A stretch of DNA of 6,484 bases. It comes from Legionellaceae bacterium. GTDB lineage: Bacteria; Pseudomonadota; Gammaproteobacteria; Legionellales; Legionellaceae. The stretch's first letter is position 1, and every line of letters starts with the position of its first letter. A model generated the notes under the pieces. It saw only the letters and a list, made by a program, of their open reading frames with translations, made no database searches and was not told where the DNA came from. Positions 1-6,090 of the stretch are shown here, in pieces. A program made the translations under genes and the position numbers. The DNA is taken from positions 1 through 6,484 of the forward strand of contig CANISA010000091.1 in assembly GCA_947470005.1 (NCBI GenBank). Direction: 5' to 3'.

Positions 1-314
1 ACTCATCTAAAAAATCTAATCACCGTGGCCAGATCATCGCAATGTATACAAGGTCTGATTTTAGGCATCATGGGATTGGGGATGCCTTGCTAAAAATGAT
101 CATCAAGCATGCGGCAAAACACGTTCTCCAACTACACTTAACCGTTGTAACGAGCAATCAACCTGCCATTGCACTTTATCAAAAAAATGGATTTAAGATT
201 TATGGAACAGAGCCTCGCTCACTAAAAATTGATACATTTTTTTATGACGAACATTTTATGATTATGGAATATCCAGAGCAAGTTACATCCCAACAAAATA
301 CTCAAAACCATTAA
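1..314 (+). CDS. GNAT-family N-acetyltransferase, C-terminal part (5' end outside window)
   Basis: The frame is open from the window edge (first full codon at base 3) and ends at the TAA at 312-314, giving 103 visible residues. An internal ATG at 42 lies in the middle of the acetyl-CoA-binding core, so it is not the start and the gene must begin upstream. Counting from the first full codon, the GNAT motif A signature R-x-x-G-x-G is at residues 21-26 (RHHGIG), following a typical beta-4 strand (IIAMYTR). Motif B follows as N52-Q-P-A-I-A-L-Y59 and then N62-G-F. The closing strand ends with a tyrosine- and methionine-rich segment ending in MIMEYPE. The family transfers acetyl from acetyl-CoA to an amine of a small molecule or a protein N-terminus. 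The substrate cannot be read from this half. It is not co-transcribed with the next gene, which lies on the opposite strand. Confidence 0.88.
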   Translation, partial: SSKKSNHRGQIIAMYTRSDFRHHGIGDALLKMIIKHAAKHVLQLHLTVVTSNQPAIALYQKNGFKIYGTEPRSLKIDTFFYDEHFMIMEYPEQVTSQQNTQNH

Positions 315-414
315 GATGGCGATCATTCAACGGGAGTAAAATGCCTTAAGTGCATTAATCAATGCCAATCATATGGACTCATCCGCCCAAATGCGTATCA
401 GACACTTGAATGGG

Positions 415-1935
415 TTAAGCTTTAGCTGGCCCACATCTTATATAAGTATTCTTGTACAATGGACCGCATTTCTTAAACGCTGAGTTCTCTTTGCCCTTCA
501 AATGCGTGTTGAAAAAATGGACCAAATAAGTGTTGATGGAATCGGTTATCTCCCAACCATTTCCTGTTCCAAGCATGTTTGACGCGGAAGCATTAAACGA
601 TGTTACTATTTTTTTAATCGGTTCAATTTCGGCATTGGTAAGTTGATCGATGGGCTTATTCGGTAACGCAGATAAAGCCACGGATAAACCATCAATCATA
701 TCGATATCTATATATGTACGAGGTGCAATGATGTTTGGCCTTGCGAAATACTGAAAAAATCCCCATGTGTTTTTTTGTTTAGCTAATACATAGGTTACTG
801 TCGTAAACGCTGCGATATCATTTCTTGTAGGGTAATGCGGCATCAGCTTGAGATTAAAGCCCGGTACAGTCATCTGTTCTTTTTGAGCTTTATATATGGG
901 AAGATACTGCAATGTTGAAAAGTCGGTAAAATTCATATGATGGCTGTAAGTATGGTTTAGTTCATTCGGGGCAATTCCAACCAAATATCCATTTTTTTTT
1001 AACCCAAATGTAACTGGCATATAAGGTGAGATCACGCGAAACAAGGAACTTATCTGATACATGACAGGGATAGTTAAGTTTTTCAATTTTTTCAATGGAT
1101 CTCCGGTACTGCCGGTACCAATATCAAGCGGGGCAATAGCTTGAAACCAGTCTGGATGAGCATATGCCACGTCTGCCAGTGTACGTGCACCTATTGAATG
1201 CCCGAATAAACCAACGTGTGTTAAGTCCATACTTGAGAACAAAATATTCGAAGAATGCCGATTATGTAGCTTATTGTATACGTAAATTAAATCTTGAGAT
1301 TGCAAAGGAACCAATTTATCACTGATGTACCGATCGATGTTTTCCACATTTTCTACATCTACTGGTTTAACAACGTGACCATTTGGCAGTGCAACAAGAT
1401 TAATAAAGGGTGTATTAATACCAACAACAATATAACCCCGACTGACTAATTCTGTAATAAAATTCTCATACTCCTGTGATGGGCAACCAAAACCAGGGCT
1501 AAACAATAATACTGGAAATTTTTTTCCGTTTAGGATCTCAGCTTTTTCTAGAGAGAAGCTTTTGATTTTAGTTAACTGTTCCAATTGCGTTTTTGAAGTA
1601 GATGGCTGTTGTTTAAATTGTTGTACTTGAGAATCTATAAGTGGAGGGTAGTAGGGTGAGCTTAGCTCAGATTGCAACATGGTGGGATAATAAATACGCG
1701 CTGCTATTTCATGACAGTGTTTTGTATTTTCTGGACTGAAATCATTTTGATTTTTACCGTTAAAGTTAACATCAGGACAGGCATTTTGATTAACCCAATA
1801 AAAATCCTCAAAACCAACGTGATAAGGCCCAGTTGGGTGTTTTAAATAGCTCCTACCTTCTTCATTAGAATTTTCGGTAAATCCTAATGACATGATCAAT
1901 GTGCAGAAGATAAAAATAATAATTTTTGATTTCAT
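415..1935 (-). CDS. Secreted alpha/beta hydrolase, PAF-acetylhydrolase-like
   Basis: A 506-residue protein counted from the ATG at 1935. It opens with a classical Sec signal peptide: K-S-K, then a hydrophobic run (IIIFIFCTLIMSLGF) to about residue 19. The oxyanion region is LLFSPGFGCPS (about 143-153). The nucleophile elbow G-H-S-I-G puts the serine at 247. The acid is probably Asp271 (APLDIG). The base is probably His333 in H-M-N-F-T-D-F, which resembles the catalytic-His segment HQNFADF that I recall from plasma PAF acetylhydrolase. This order (Ser, Asp, His) with a G-x-S-x-G elbow fits esterases or phospholipase A2-like enzymes that act on short-acyl phospholipids. Cys53/Cys74 and Cys490/Cys501 could form disulfides in an oxidising compartment. 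A C-terminal region of about 150 residues after the base is longer than in the minimal fold and I cannot assign it. It follows the exporter gene by 75 bases on the same strand, so co-transcription is plausible. The fold is clear; the substrate is inferred. Confidence 0.82.
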   Translation of the reverse strand: MKSKIIIFIFCTLIMSLGFTENSNEEGRSYLKHPTGPYHVGFEDFYWVNQNACPDVNFNGKNQNDFSPENTKHCHEIAARIYYPTMLQSELSSPYYPPLIDSQVQQFKQQPSTSKTQLEQLTKIKSFSLEKAEILNGKKFPVLLFSPGFGCPSQEYENFITELVSRGYIVVGINTPFINLVALPNGHVVKPVDVENVENIDRYISDKLVPLQSQDLIYVYNKLHNRHSSNILFSSMDLTHVGLFGHSIGARTLADVAYAHPDWFQAIAPLDIGTGSTGDPLKKLKNLTIPVMYQISSLFRVISPYMPVTFGLKKNGYLVGIAPNELNHTYSHHMNFTDFSTLQYLPIYKAQKEQMTVPGFNLKLMPHYPTRNDIAAFTTVTYVLAKQKNTWGFFQYFARPNIIAPRTYIDIDMIDGLSVALSALPNKPIDQLTNAEIEPIKKIVTSFNASASNMLGTGNGWEITDSINTYLVHFFNTHLKGKENSAFKKCGPLYKNTYIRCGPAKA

Positions 1936-1939
1936 TCTG

Positions 1940-1945
1940 TTCCTT
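1940..1945 (-). promoter_or_regulatory. Ribosome binding site that fixes the hydrolase start
   Basis: On the minus strand AAGGAA lies here, separated by CAGA from the ATG at 1935. The longer frame begins at 1956 with TTG, seven codons earlier, and has no comparable site. Starting at 1935 also gives a clean signal peptide (M-K-S-K followed directly by the hydrophobic core). I therefore take the ATG as the true start. Confidence 0.8.
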
Positions 1946-2010
1946 GAATTGATCAAATTGTATGAGGTTTCAGCCTAAATTAAAACATTAGAATCACTAA
2001 GCCTATCATA

Positions 2011-3813
2011 TTACTTAGTTACCGAAACACTAGGTATAAACCCCTCCGCCTGCATTTTCCAAAGCTTATAAAAATGGCTATCTTTATTCTCTAACAATGC
2101 ATTTAACGCACCATCTTCAACTATCTCACCATTCACAAAAACGAGTATTCTATCCATATCTTTTAAAGTCGATAAGCGATGCGCAATCACAATGGTAGTT
2201 TTATTTTCCATCACCTGATGCAGTGCCTCATGAATTTCTCGTTCCGTCATGGAATCAAGCGATGAGGTTGCTTCATCTAAAATTAAAATAGGCGCATTTT
2301 TAAGAAATGCACGCGCTATGGCAATACGTTGCTTTTGACCACCTGATAATTTGACACCACGCTCCCCGACTAACGCTTGATACTGCTCCGGCAACTCCAT
2401 GATAAAATCATGACACCTGGCTTTTTTAGCCGCCTCAATCACGTCCTCATCACTGGCATCCATACGTGCAAACTTAATATTTTCCATAATGGTTCGATGA
2501 AATAACTCAGGCTCTTGTGGGATGGTCCCTATTTGCGTTCTTAAGGAATGCTTTGTCACCTCTGTAATGCCTTGATTATCAATTAAGATATTACCTGATT
2601 GTATGTCAATTAAACGCAAAATCAGTTTAATAAACGTCGACTTTCCACCACCAGAATAACCAACGAGCCCTACTTTTTCACCAGGATTTATTGTGATCTC
2701 AAGGTTCTTAAACAAAGGTTTGTTGTTTGCATACTGAAAAAAGACGCGGTCGAATTGGATTTCACCTCTTGTAACCTGTAAAGGTCGGGCATTTGGACTA
2801 TCAATCACTTCATGTGGCTGCTGAATAATACTTAACGCTTGATTACACGTACCCACCACTTTTGAAAACCGCTGCATTTGTTTACCCACATCATGTATAC
2901 CCCACATGAAGCTTATCGACAACGTTAATACCAATGCAAAATCCCCAGCACTCACCCAACCCTGTTTAACGCCGTAAATTAATGAGGTCAACATGGATAT
3001 AATCAAAATAGATCCACCCACGCCTTGGACAAAATTTATTTTTAAATTGTACCACTGCAACGCTCTGTCACGTTTTACAACCCCTTTAAGAACATGATTA
3101 ATATGCGACACCTCATGTTCAATATTGCTAAATAATTTAATACTCATCACATTAGATACACTATCAGAGACGGAACCTGACAATTTAGAAATGCTTTCTG
3201 AAAAAGCTCTCGAGTAACCTTCCGAGCCCTTTGATGCAATATAGGAAAGCAACACGAATATAACGGCCCATGCAAACAATATAAACCCAAACAATGGATG
3301 CACTACTTTAAATAATGTGCCACAGGCAATGACCGCTGCAAAAATCCTTGGATAAAACCATTCATTGGGGATGCTTATGAGTTGTTCAATGTTTTCCATC
3401 ATATCTGTTATCTTTTTAGTAACGGATCCCGCAAATGTATTTTGAAAAAAAGTATGCGAATGATGTAGCAAATAAGAAACCAAATCACTCTCCATTGTGG
3501 CGCGAAGATCGGGATATAAGCGTAAATTAACATAATCGTATAAACGAAAATTTATATTGATAATAATGGACATAGACGCATAGACCGCCGCAGGAAGAAA
3601 TATAGCCGCTATCATTCTTGATTGATCTGCCGAATACTTTATCACGGTATCAATGATGACTTTTAACAAATAGGGACTAAGCGACATATCAATTGCCCAG
3701 AGCAATCCCACCAGAGTAAATCCGAACAAATGCCATTTTTTATATTTTAAATAATGCCACACAAATGGCATCAATTGCTTAGGTAGACTTTTGACATCAG
3801 AACTATCGTGCAT
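2011..3813 (-). CDS. ABC exporter half-transporter (fused membrane and ATPase domains, MsbA/ABCB type)
   Basis: A 600-residue protein counted from the ATG at 3813. Residue numbers below follow the longer GTG-started frame (3819), so subtract 2. The N-terminal half carries six membrane segments near 31-52, 69-90, 157-173, 175-195, 264-284 and 293-307, the type I exporter layout. The ATPase domain follows: A-loop Tyr363, Walker A GYSGGGKST at 387-395, Q-loop Gln435 (IPQEP), signature LSGGQ at 491-495, Walker B ILILDE at 511-516 with catalytic Glu516, D-loop SSLD at 519-522 and H-loop His547. Every catalytic element is intact, so an active homodimer in the inner membrane is expected. Length is normal for the family. 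Substrate is unknown; lipids, peptides and drugs are all handled by relatives. It lies upstream of a secreted hydrolase on the same strand. AAAAGA lies 9 bases before the ATG but only 3 before the GTG, which favours the ATG. Confidence 0.92.
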   Translation of the reverse strand: MHDSSDVKSLPKQLMPFVWHYLKYKKWHLFGFTLVGLLWAIDMSLSPYLLKVIIDTVIKYSADQSRMIAAIFLPAAVYASMSIIININFRLYDYVNLRLYPDLRATMESDLVSYLLHHSHTFFQNTFAGSVTKKITDMMENIEQLISIPNEWFYPRIFAAVIACGTLFKVVHPLFGFILFAWAVIFVLLSYIASKGSEGYSRAFSESISKLSGSVSDSVSNVMSIKLFSNIEHEVSHINHVLKGVVKRDRALQWYNLKINFVQGVGGSILIISMLTSLIYGVKQGWVSAGDFALVLTLSISFMWGIHDVGKQMQRFSKVVGTCNQALSIIQQPHEVIDSPNARPLQVTRGEIQFDRVFFQYANNKPLFKNLEITINPGEKVGLVGYSGGGKSTFIKLILRLIDIQSGNILIDNQGITEVTKHSLRTQIGTIPQEPELFHRTIMENIKFARMDASDEDVIEAAKKARCHDFIMELPEQYQALVGERGVKLSGGQKQRIAIARAFLKNAPILILDEATSSLDSMTEREIHEALHQVMENKTTIVIAHRLSTLKDMDRILVFVNGEIVEDGALNALLENKDSHFYKLWKMQAEGFIPSVSVTK

Positions 3814-3844
3814 ATCCACTTATCTTTTGATTTCAATTTATTAA

Positions 3845-3853
3845 ATCATAGCA
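3845..3853 (-). promoter_or_regulatory. Extended -10 promoter for the ABC exporter unit
   Basis: Read on the minus strand, this is TGC followed by TATGAT: an extended -10 element (TGn) with a hexamer one base from TATAAT. No good -35 hexamer is found 16-18 bases upstream (ATCTCA is the best at 17), which is usual for extended -10 promoters. Transcription would begin near 3838, leaving about 25 bases before the ATG at 3813. Assigned from pattern only. Confidence 0.45.
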
Positions 3854-3858
3854 CATGC

Positions 3859-3869
3859 CATGATTCATG
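3859..3869. promoter_or_regulatory. Perfect 11-bp palindrome, possible operator
   Basis: CATGA-T-TCATG is a perfect dyad around one central base. It sits between the divergent exporter and kinase genes, just upstream of the extended -10 and touching the -35 position of the exporter promoter. A further CATG lies at 3854-3857. A regulator bound here could affect either gene. No known operator family is recognised. Confidence 0.3.
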
Positions 3870-3930
3870 AGATTTTTATGTGATATCCTACAGGACAGGT
3901 GAAATCACTTATTCATAGAGGGGCATTAAC

Positions 3931-4446
3931 ATGAGCAGCATAAAACGCATTTTCATTATTGGCCATTCAGGTGCTGGGAAAGGTGTTCTCGCACAAGCTG
4001 TGGCTAAAAAGCTTGGCTGGAAATTTATTAATGCAGATATTCTTGGATCTGTGACTCATATTGGACGCACTGTATCCCAAGTTGTTGGTACAGAAGGTGA
4101 GCAAGCGTTTAATCGTTGCTTGACAGAAATCTTATCTCATCAAATCACGAAAGAAAATATAGTTGTCACCACGGATGAAAACATCATCTGCGATGTAAAA
4201 GCGCGTGAGTTACTAAAATCAGAATTCACTGTTTACCTAAAAGTCAGCACAAATGTACAAGTAGAGCGCATCTCAGAAGGTGATTATCGTCCATTACTAC
4301 CAGTAGATAATTTTGCTGCCCTTTTGGATAAAATGCATGATGAACGAGATGGCCTATATGAACAAGTAGCCAGTTTTTCACTGAGTTCTGACAACGGTGA
4401 TATCGAAGGACATGCAACCAGTATCATAAATGCCATGAAAAAATAA
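3931..4446 (+). CDS. Small P-loop kinase, shikimate-kinase-like with altered active site
   Basis: A 171-residue protein, the usual length of shikimate kinases. AGAGGGG at 3917-3923 lies 7 bases before the ATG. The P-loop G-H-S-G-A-G-K-G is at 11-18. Several family segments are recognisable: GRTVSQVVGTEGEQAF (45-60, like the GRSI..F..EGE..F segment), the lid RPLL at 120-123, and ERDGLYEQVA (138-147) with Arg139 in the position of the substrate-contacting lid arginine. However, the P-loop Ser/Thr after Lys17 is Gly18, the first Asp of the D-x-D pair is Asn34 (Asp36 is kept), the conserved Arg after Phe60 is Asn61, and the Gly-Gly-Gly substrate loop is replaced by TTDEN (80-84). It is therefore unlikely to be AroK/AroL. 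It may phosphorylate another small molecule or be a non-catalytic relative. It has no aro neighbours and is divergent from the exporter. Confidence 0.8.
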   Translation: MSSIKRIFIIGHSGAGKGVLAQAVAKKLGWKFINADILGSVTHIGRTVSQVVGTEGEQAFNRCLTEILSHQITKENIVVTTDENIICDVKARELLKSEFTVYLKVSTNVQVERISEGDYRPLLPVDNFAALLDKMHDERDGLYEQVASFSLSSDNGDIEGHATSIINAMKK

Positions 4447-4484
4447 AGAATAATCACTGCTAGTCATATTATCTCCATCTAGAT

Positions 4485-4527
4485 CTCAGTCAGAGAACCA
4501 AATTGAAACATTGGTTCTCTGACTGAG
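4485..4527. terminator. Perfect 17-bp inverted repeat between convergent genes, possible bidirectional terminator
   Basis: The arm at 4485-4501 (CTCAGTCAGAGAACCAA) is the exact reverse complement of 4511-4527, with a 9-base loop ATTGAAACA. It begins 38 bases after the kinase stop and ends 25 bases before the last base of the SDR gene, which is where a shared terminator would be expected. Neither side has a run of T after the stem (CACTTAAATT on plus, ATCTAGATGG on minus), so it is not a textbook intrinsic terminator. It could instead be an RNA-stabilising hairpin or a member of a dispersed repeat family. Confidence 0.6.
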
Positions 4528-4529
4528 CA

Positions 4530-4557
4530 CTTAAATTTCCGTATTGTTAAATTTAAG
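4530..4557. repeat. AT-rich 9-bp inverted repeat overlapping the SDR gene end
   Basis: CTTAAATTT at 4530-4538 and its exact reverse complement AAATTTAAG at 4549-4557 enclose a 10-base spacer. Because the arms are nearly self-complementary, TTAAATTT also appears as a direct repeat at 4531-4538 and 4547-4554. The right arm covers the stop codon of the SDR gene. The stem has only one G-C pair and would be weak alone. It may simply extend the neighbouring hairpin region. Confidence 0.4.
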
Positions 4558-5266
4558 AAGCGACCCCAACACTACCACCACCATCCACAAAAAGTGTTTG
4601 CCCTGTAATAAAACTCGCTCGCTCATCAAGGAAAAAAGCGATTGCATACGCCACTTCTTCTGGTAAACCGATTCGTCTTAACGGCAACGCCGCGATTAAT
4701 CGCTGTTCTTCAACGCTACCTTTGGGGTAATTATTTGAAAAGGCTTCTGTTTGTACCGGTCCAGGTGCAACAACATTCACCGTAATATTATACTCAGCAA
4801 ACTCCAAAGCCCAGGTCCGCGCCAGGGCAACAAGACTTGCTTTGGCAGCACTATAACTAGACCGCCCTACTTTACCCAGTAAAGCGCGACTTGCAATATT
4901 GACAATTCGACCCCATCGCTTCTCTTTCATATCCGGCAAGAACGTTTGCACCGCTTGTATTGCAGGCCTTAAATTTAAGTCCATCACTTCAAAAAACGAG
5001 TCCATCGTTGTATTTTCTATTAACGCAGGTTGCACATCACCAATATTATTAATAATGCCATCAATAGAATGCTCTGATTTGATTTTAGTTAACACCGCCA
5101 TCGTTTCATCCGCATTCGTTAAATCAGCACAATATAAAATTCCTGGAAACTCAATATCCGATCTCTTTCGTGCAATACCAACGACTTGATAACCTGATTC
5201 GTTTAAGCAACGCGATGTCGCTAATCCAATCCCACGTGAGCAACCTGTTACCAAAAATGTTTTCAT
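4553..5266 (-). CDS. SDR-family NAD(P)-dependent oxidoreductase (FabG-like)
   Basis: A 237-residue classical short-chain dehydrogenase/reductase, a single Rossmann fold. The cofactor motif T-G-C-S-R-G-I-G is at 7-14. NNIG at 73-76 stands for the usual NNAG. The active-site tetrad is Asn98, Ser126 (NIAS), Tyr138 and Lys142 (YSAAK), with the normal spacing of 12 between Ser and Tyr. PG at 168-169 and Thr173 fit the nicotinamide contact, and the C-terminal FITGQTLFVDGG (219-230) is the typical dimer-interface ending. Arg33/Lys34/Arg35 after beta-2 would suit NADP(H), which is an inference. The enzyme should reduce a ketone or oxidise an alcohol in the cytosol; the substrate cannot be told from sequence. 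The GGAG ribosome binding site (5276-5279) lies 9 bases before the ATG. It stands alone, convergent with the kinase and divergent from the VOC gene, so it is probably not the housekeeping FabG of a fatty-acid cluster. Confidence 0.9.
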   Translation of the reverse strand: MKTFLVTGCSRGIGLATSRCLNESGYQVVGIARKRSDIEFPGILYCADLTNADETMAVLTKIKSEHSIDGIINNIGDVQPALIENTTMDSFFEVMDLNLRPAIQAVQTFLPDMKEKRWGRIVNIASRALLGKVGRSSYSAAKASLVALARTWALEFAEYNITVNVVAPGPVQTEAFSNNYPKGSVEEQRLIAALPLRRIGLPEEVAYAIAFFLDERASFITGQTLFVDGGGSVGVAS

Positions 5267-5334
5267 TTTTTAATTCTCCACATCGGTGGGTATAAAGTGC
5301 CAATTTAATCTTAAACATACTTACTTTTTACGAA

Positions 5335-5362
5335 ATTAGAAAGGTTGCTAGCGCACATGCAA
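5335..5362 (-). promoter_or_regulatory. Possible sigma70 promoter of the SDR gene
   Basis: On the minus strand, TTGCAT (5357-5362) and TCTAAT (5335-5340) are separated by 16 bases. The -10 is one base from consensus; the -35 keeps only TTG. The leader would be about 60 bases. This is a weak call based on pattern alone. Confidence 0.28.
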
Positions 5363-5369
5363 TATAGCT

Positions 5370-5398
5370 TTGAAGCTTCTTTTCTGGCAGTCTATAAA
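5370..5398 (+). promoter_or_regulatory. Sigma70-like promoter of the VOC gene
   Basis: TTGAAG (5370-5375) and TATAAA (5393-5398) are separated by the ideal 17 bases. Transcription would start near 5405, leaving a leader of only about 23 bases with no evident Shine-Dalgarno sequence before the ATG at 5428. The -35 is embedded in the palindrome GAAGCTTC (5372-5379). Confidence 0.55.
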
Positions 5399-5427
5399 CA
5401 AGTTCCGCTAACAATGTACTCACTCCA

Positions 5428-5817
5428 ATGACCATAAAATTTAATCACACCATCATTCAATCAAAAAATGCAGAGCTATCTGCGAAATTCTTAAGTGAAA
5501 TGTTAGGTCTGCCCTCCCCTACCCACTTTGGTCCATTTGTAGTAGTCAAAATGAATAATGATGTTAATCTTGATTTCAGAACCACATCCCAAGAGATCAA
5601 GCCACGCCATTTCGCATTCCTAGTCAGTGAAACTGAATTTGATGACATTTTCAACCGAATTGCTACTAAAAAAATGTCCTATTGGGCTGATCCAGGACGC
5701 ACAGAACCACAAAAAATCAATCACAATGATGGCGGTCGTGGATGTTATTTTCTAGATCCAGATGGCCATTTTCTCGAAATTATTACACAACCCTATGGCA
5801 GTGGGGTTCGCACTTAA
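5428..5817 (+). CDS. VOC-superfamily (glyoxalase/bleomycin-resistance fold) protein
   Basis: A 129-residue single VOC domain made of two beta-alpha-beta-beta-beta modules. His7 (FNHTII), His61 (RHFAFLV) and Glu117 (DGHFLEII) are at the positions expected for the metal-binding triad of the fold, so a divalent-metal enzyme is likely. The segment from 99 to 125 (N-H-N-D-G-G-R-G, then F-L-D-P-D-G-H, ending in I-T-Q-P-Y-G-S-G) resembles a widespread group of VOC proteins that I recall from actinobacteria and proteobacteria and that have no firm function. Relatives include glyoxalase I, ring-cleaving dioxygenases and fosfomycin thiol transferases, so detoxification is a reasonable guess but not shown. 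The start gives a typical N-terminus even though no ribosome binding site is visible. A five-codon frame at 5414-5431 overlaps the ATG as ATGA. It is a single-gene unit. Confidence 0.85.
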   Translation: MTIKFNHTIIQSKNAELSAKFLSEMLGLPSPTHFGPFVVVKMNNDVNLDFRTTSQEIKPRHFAFLVSETEFDDIFNRIATKKMSYWADPGRTEPQKINHNDGGRGCYFLDPDGHFLEIITQPYGSGVRT

Positions 5818-5834
5818 AAATCCTTTAAAACCCC

Positions 5835-5863
5835 TTGACTGTTTATATTTTCCTCGGCATGAT
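5835..5863 (+). promoter_or_regulatory. Possible sigma70 promoter ahead of the short frame and the alanine-rich gene
   Basis: TTGACT (5835-5840, five of six matches) and CATGAT (5858-5863, four of six) are separated by 17 bases. Transcription would start near 5870, about 70 bases before the short frame at 5942. The site begins 18 bases after the VOC stop codon, with no hairpin terminator between them. Confidence 0.4.
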
Positions 5864-5941
5864 GATAATAGGTTACATTAAAAGTCTCGACGGATCTTGA
5901 CCAACTAACCTAATTCAACTTCAACATAAGGAAACGTGGTC

Positions 5942-6016
5942 ATGAACAATTCAATTCTTATCTTTTTAAAACCCATTCAAAATTCTGTGTCTCATGCACT
6001 AAAGGTATTCATTTAG
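5942..6016 (+). CDS. Candidate 24-residue small protein or leader peptide
   Basis: A short frame of 24 codons plus TAG, encoding a mostly hydrophobic peptide that starts M-N-N-S-I-L-I-F-L-K-P and ends H-A-L-K-V-F-I. AAGGAA at 5928-5933 lies 8 bases before the ATG and is one of the best ribosome binding sites in the window, which is the main reason to list it. A sigma70-like promoter lies upstream. The peptide contains two Lys and no acidic residue, so it could be a small membrane-associated peptide. Equally it could be a translated leader for the alanine-rich gene 74 bases further on, or a chance frame. I recognise no family. Confidence 0.35.
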   Translation: MNNSILIFLKPIQNSVSHALKVFI

Positions 6017-6051
6017 CATCCAAGTTTTGACGCTTGTAAAATTTACACGTC
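6013..6051 (+). promoter_or_regulatory. Dyad over a possible promoter upstream of the alanine-rich gene
   Basis: TGTAAA-A-TTTACA (6035-6047) is a perfect 13-bp palindrome. It is flanked by GACG (6029-6032) and CGTC (6048-6051), so the dyad extends to ten pairs per side with a two-base bulge on the left. TAAAAT (6037-6042) inside it could be a -10, with TTAGCA (6013-6018) as -35 at 18 bases. A repressor bound at the dyad would then block the promoter. No known operator matches closely enough to name. Confidence 0.35.
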
Positions 6052-6090
6052 TTCAATCACTGGATTGCTCTATGTTCTATGAGGTGAACG

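Noticed and set aside
42..314. GNAT gene starting at the internal ATG 42
   Set aside because: The frame is open to the window edge, and the ATG falls within the beta-4 strand just before the acetyl-CoA motif. A protein starting there would lack half the fold.
340..365. Alternating short inverted repeats AATGC / GCATT / AATGC after the GNAT and hydrolase genes
   Set aside because: The stems are only 5 bp, have no U-tract on either strand and are AT-rich. This is not enough to call a terminator or switch. I see nothing else in 315-414.
4531..4554. Repeated TTAAATTT, considered as a tandem response-regulator box of the PmrA type
   Set aside because: The repeat period is 16 bases rather than about 11, and it lies at the 3' ends of two convergent genes where no promoter is expected.
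4899..5189. 96-codon open frame on the plus strand
   Set aside because: It lies wholly inside the SDR gene on the other strand, and the SDR gene has all its motifs. No ribosome binding site or domain supports the plus frame.
5297..5303. TTGGCAC on the minus strand, resembling a sigma54 -24 element
   Set aside because: The expected TTGC element at -12 is absent (TTTAT then ACCCA follow), so there is no sigma54 promoter.
5457..5654. 65-codon open frame on the minus strand
   Set aside because: Antisense to the VOC gene, with no motif or start signal of its own.
5859..5900. Short frame starting ATG ATG ATA ATA in the intergenic region
   Set aside because: No ribosome binding site, only 13 codons, and it overlaps the likely -10 region.
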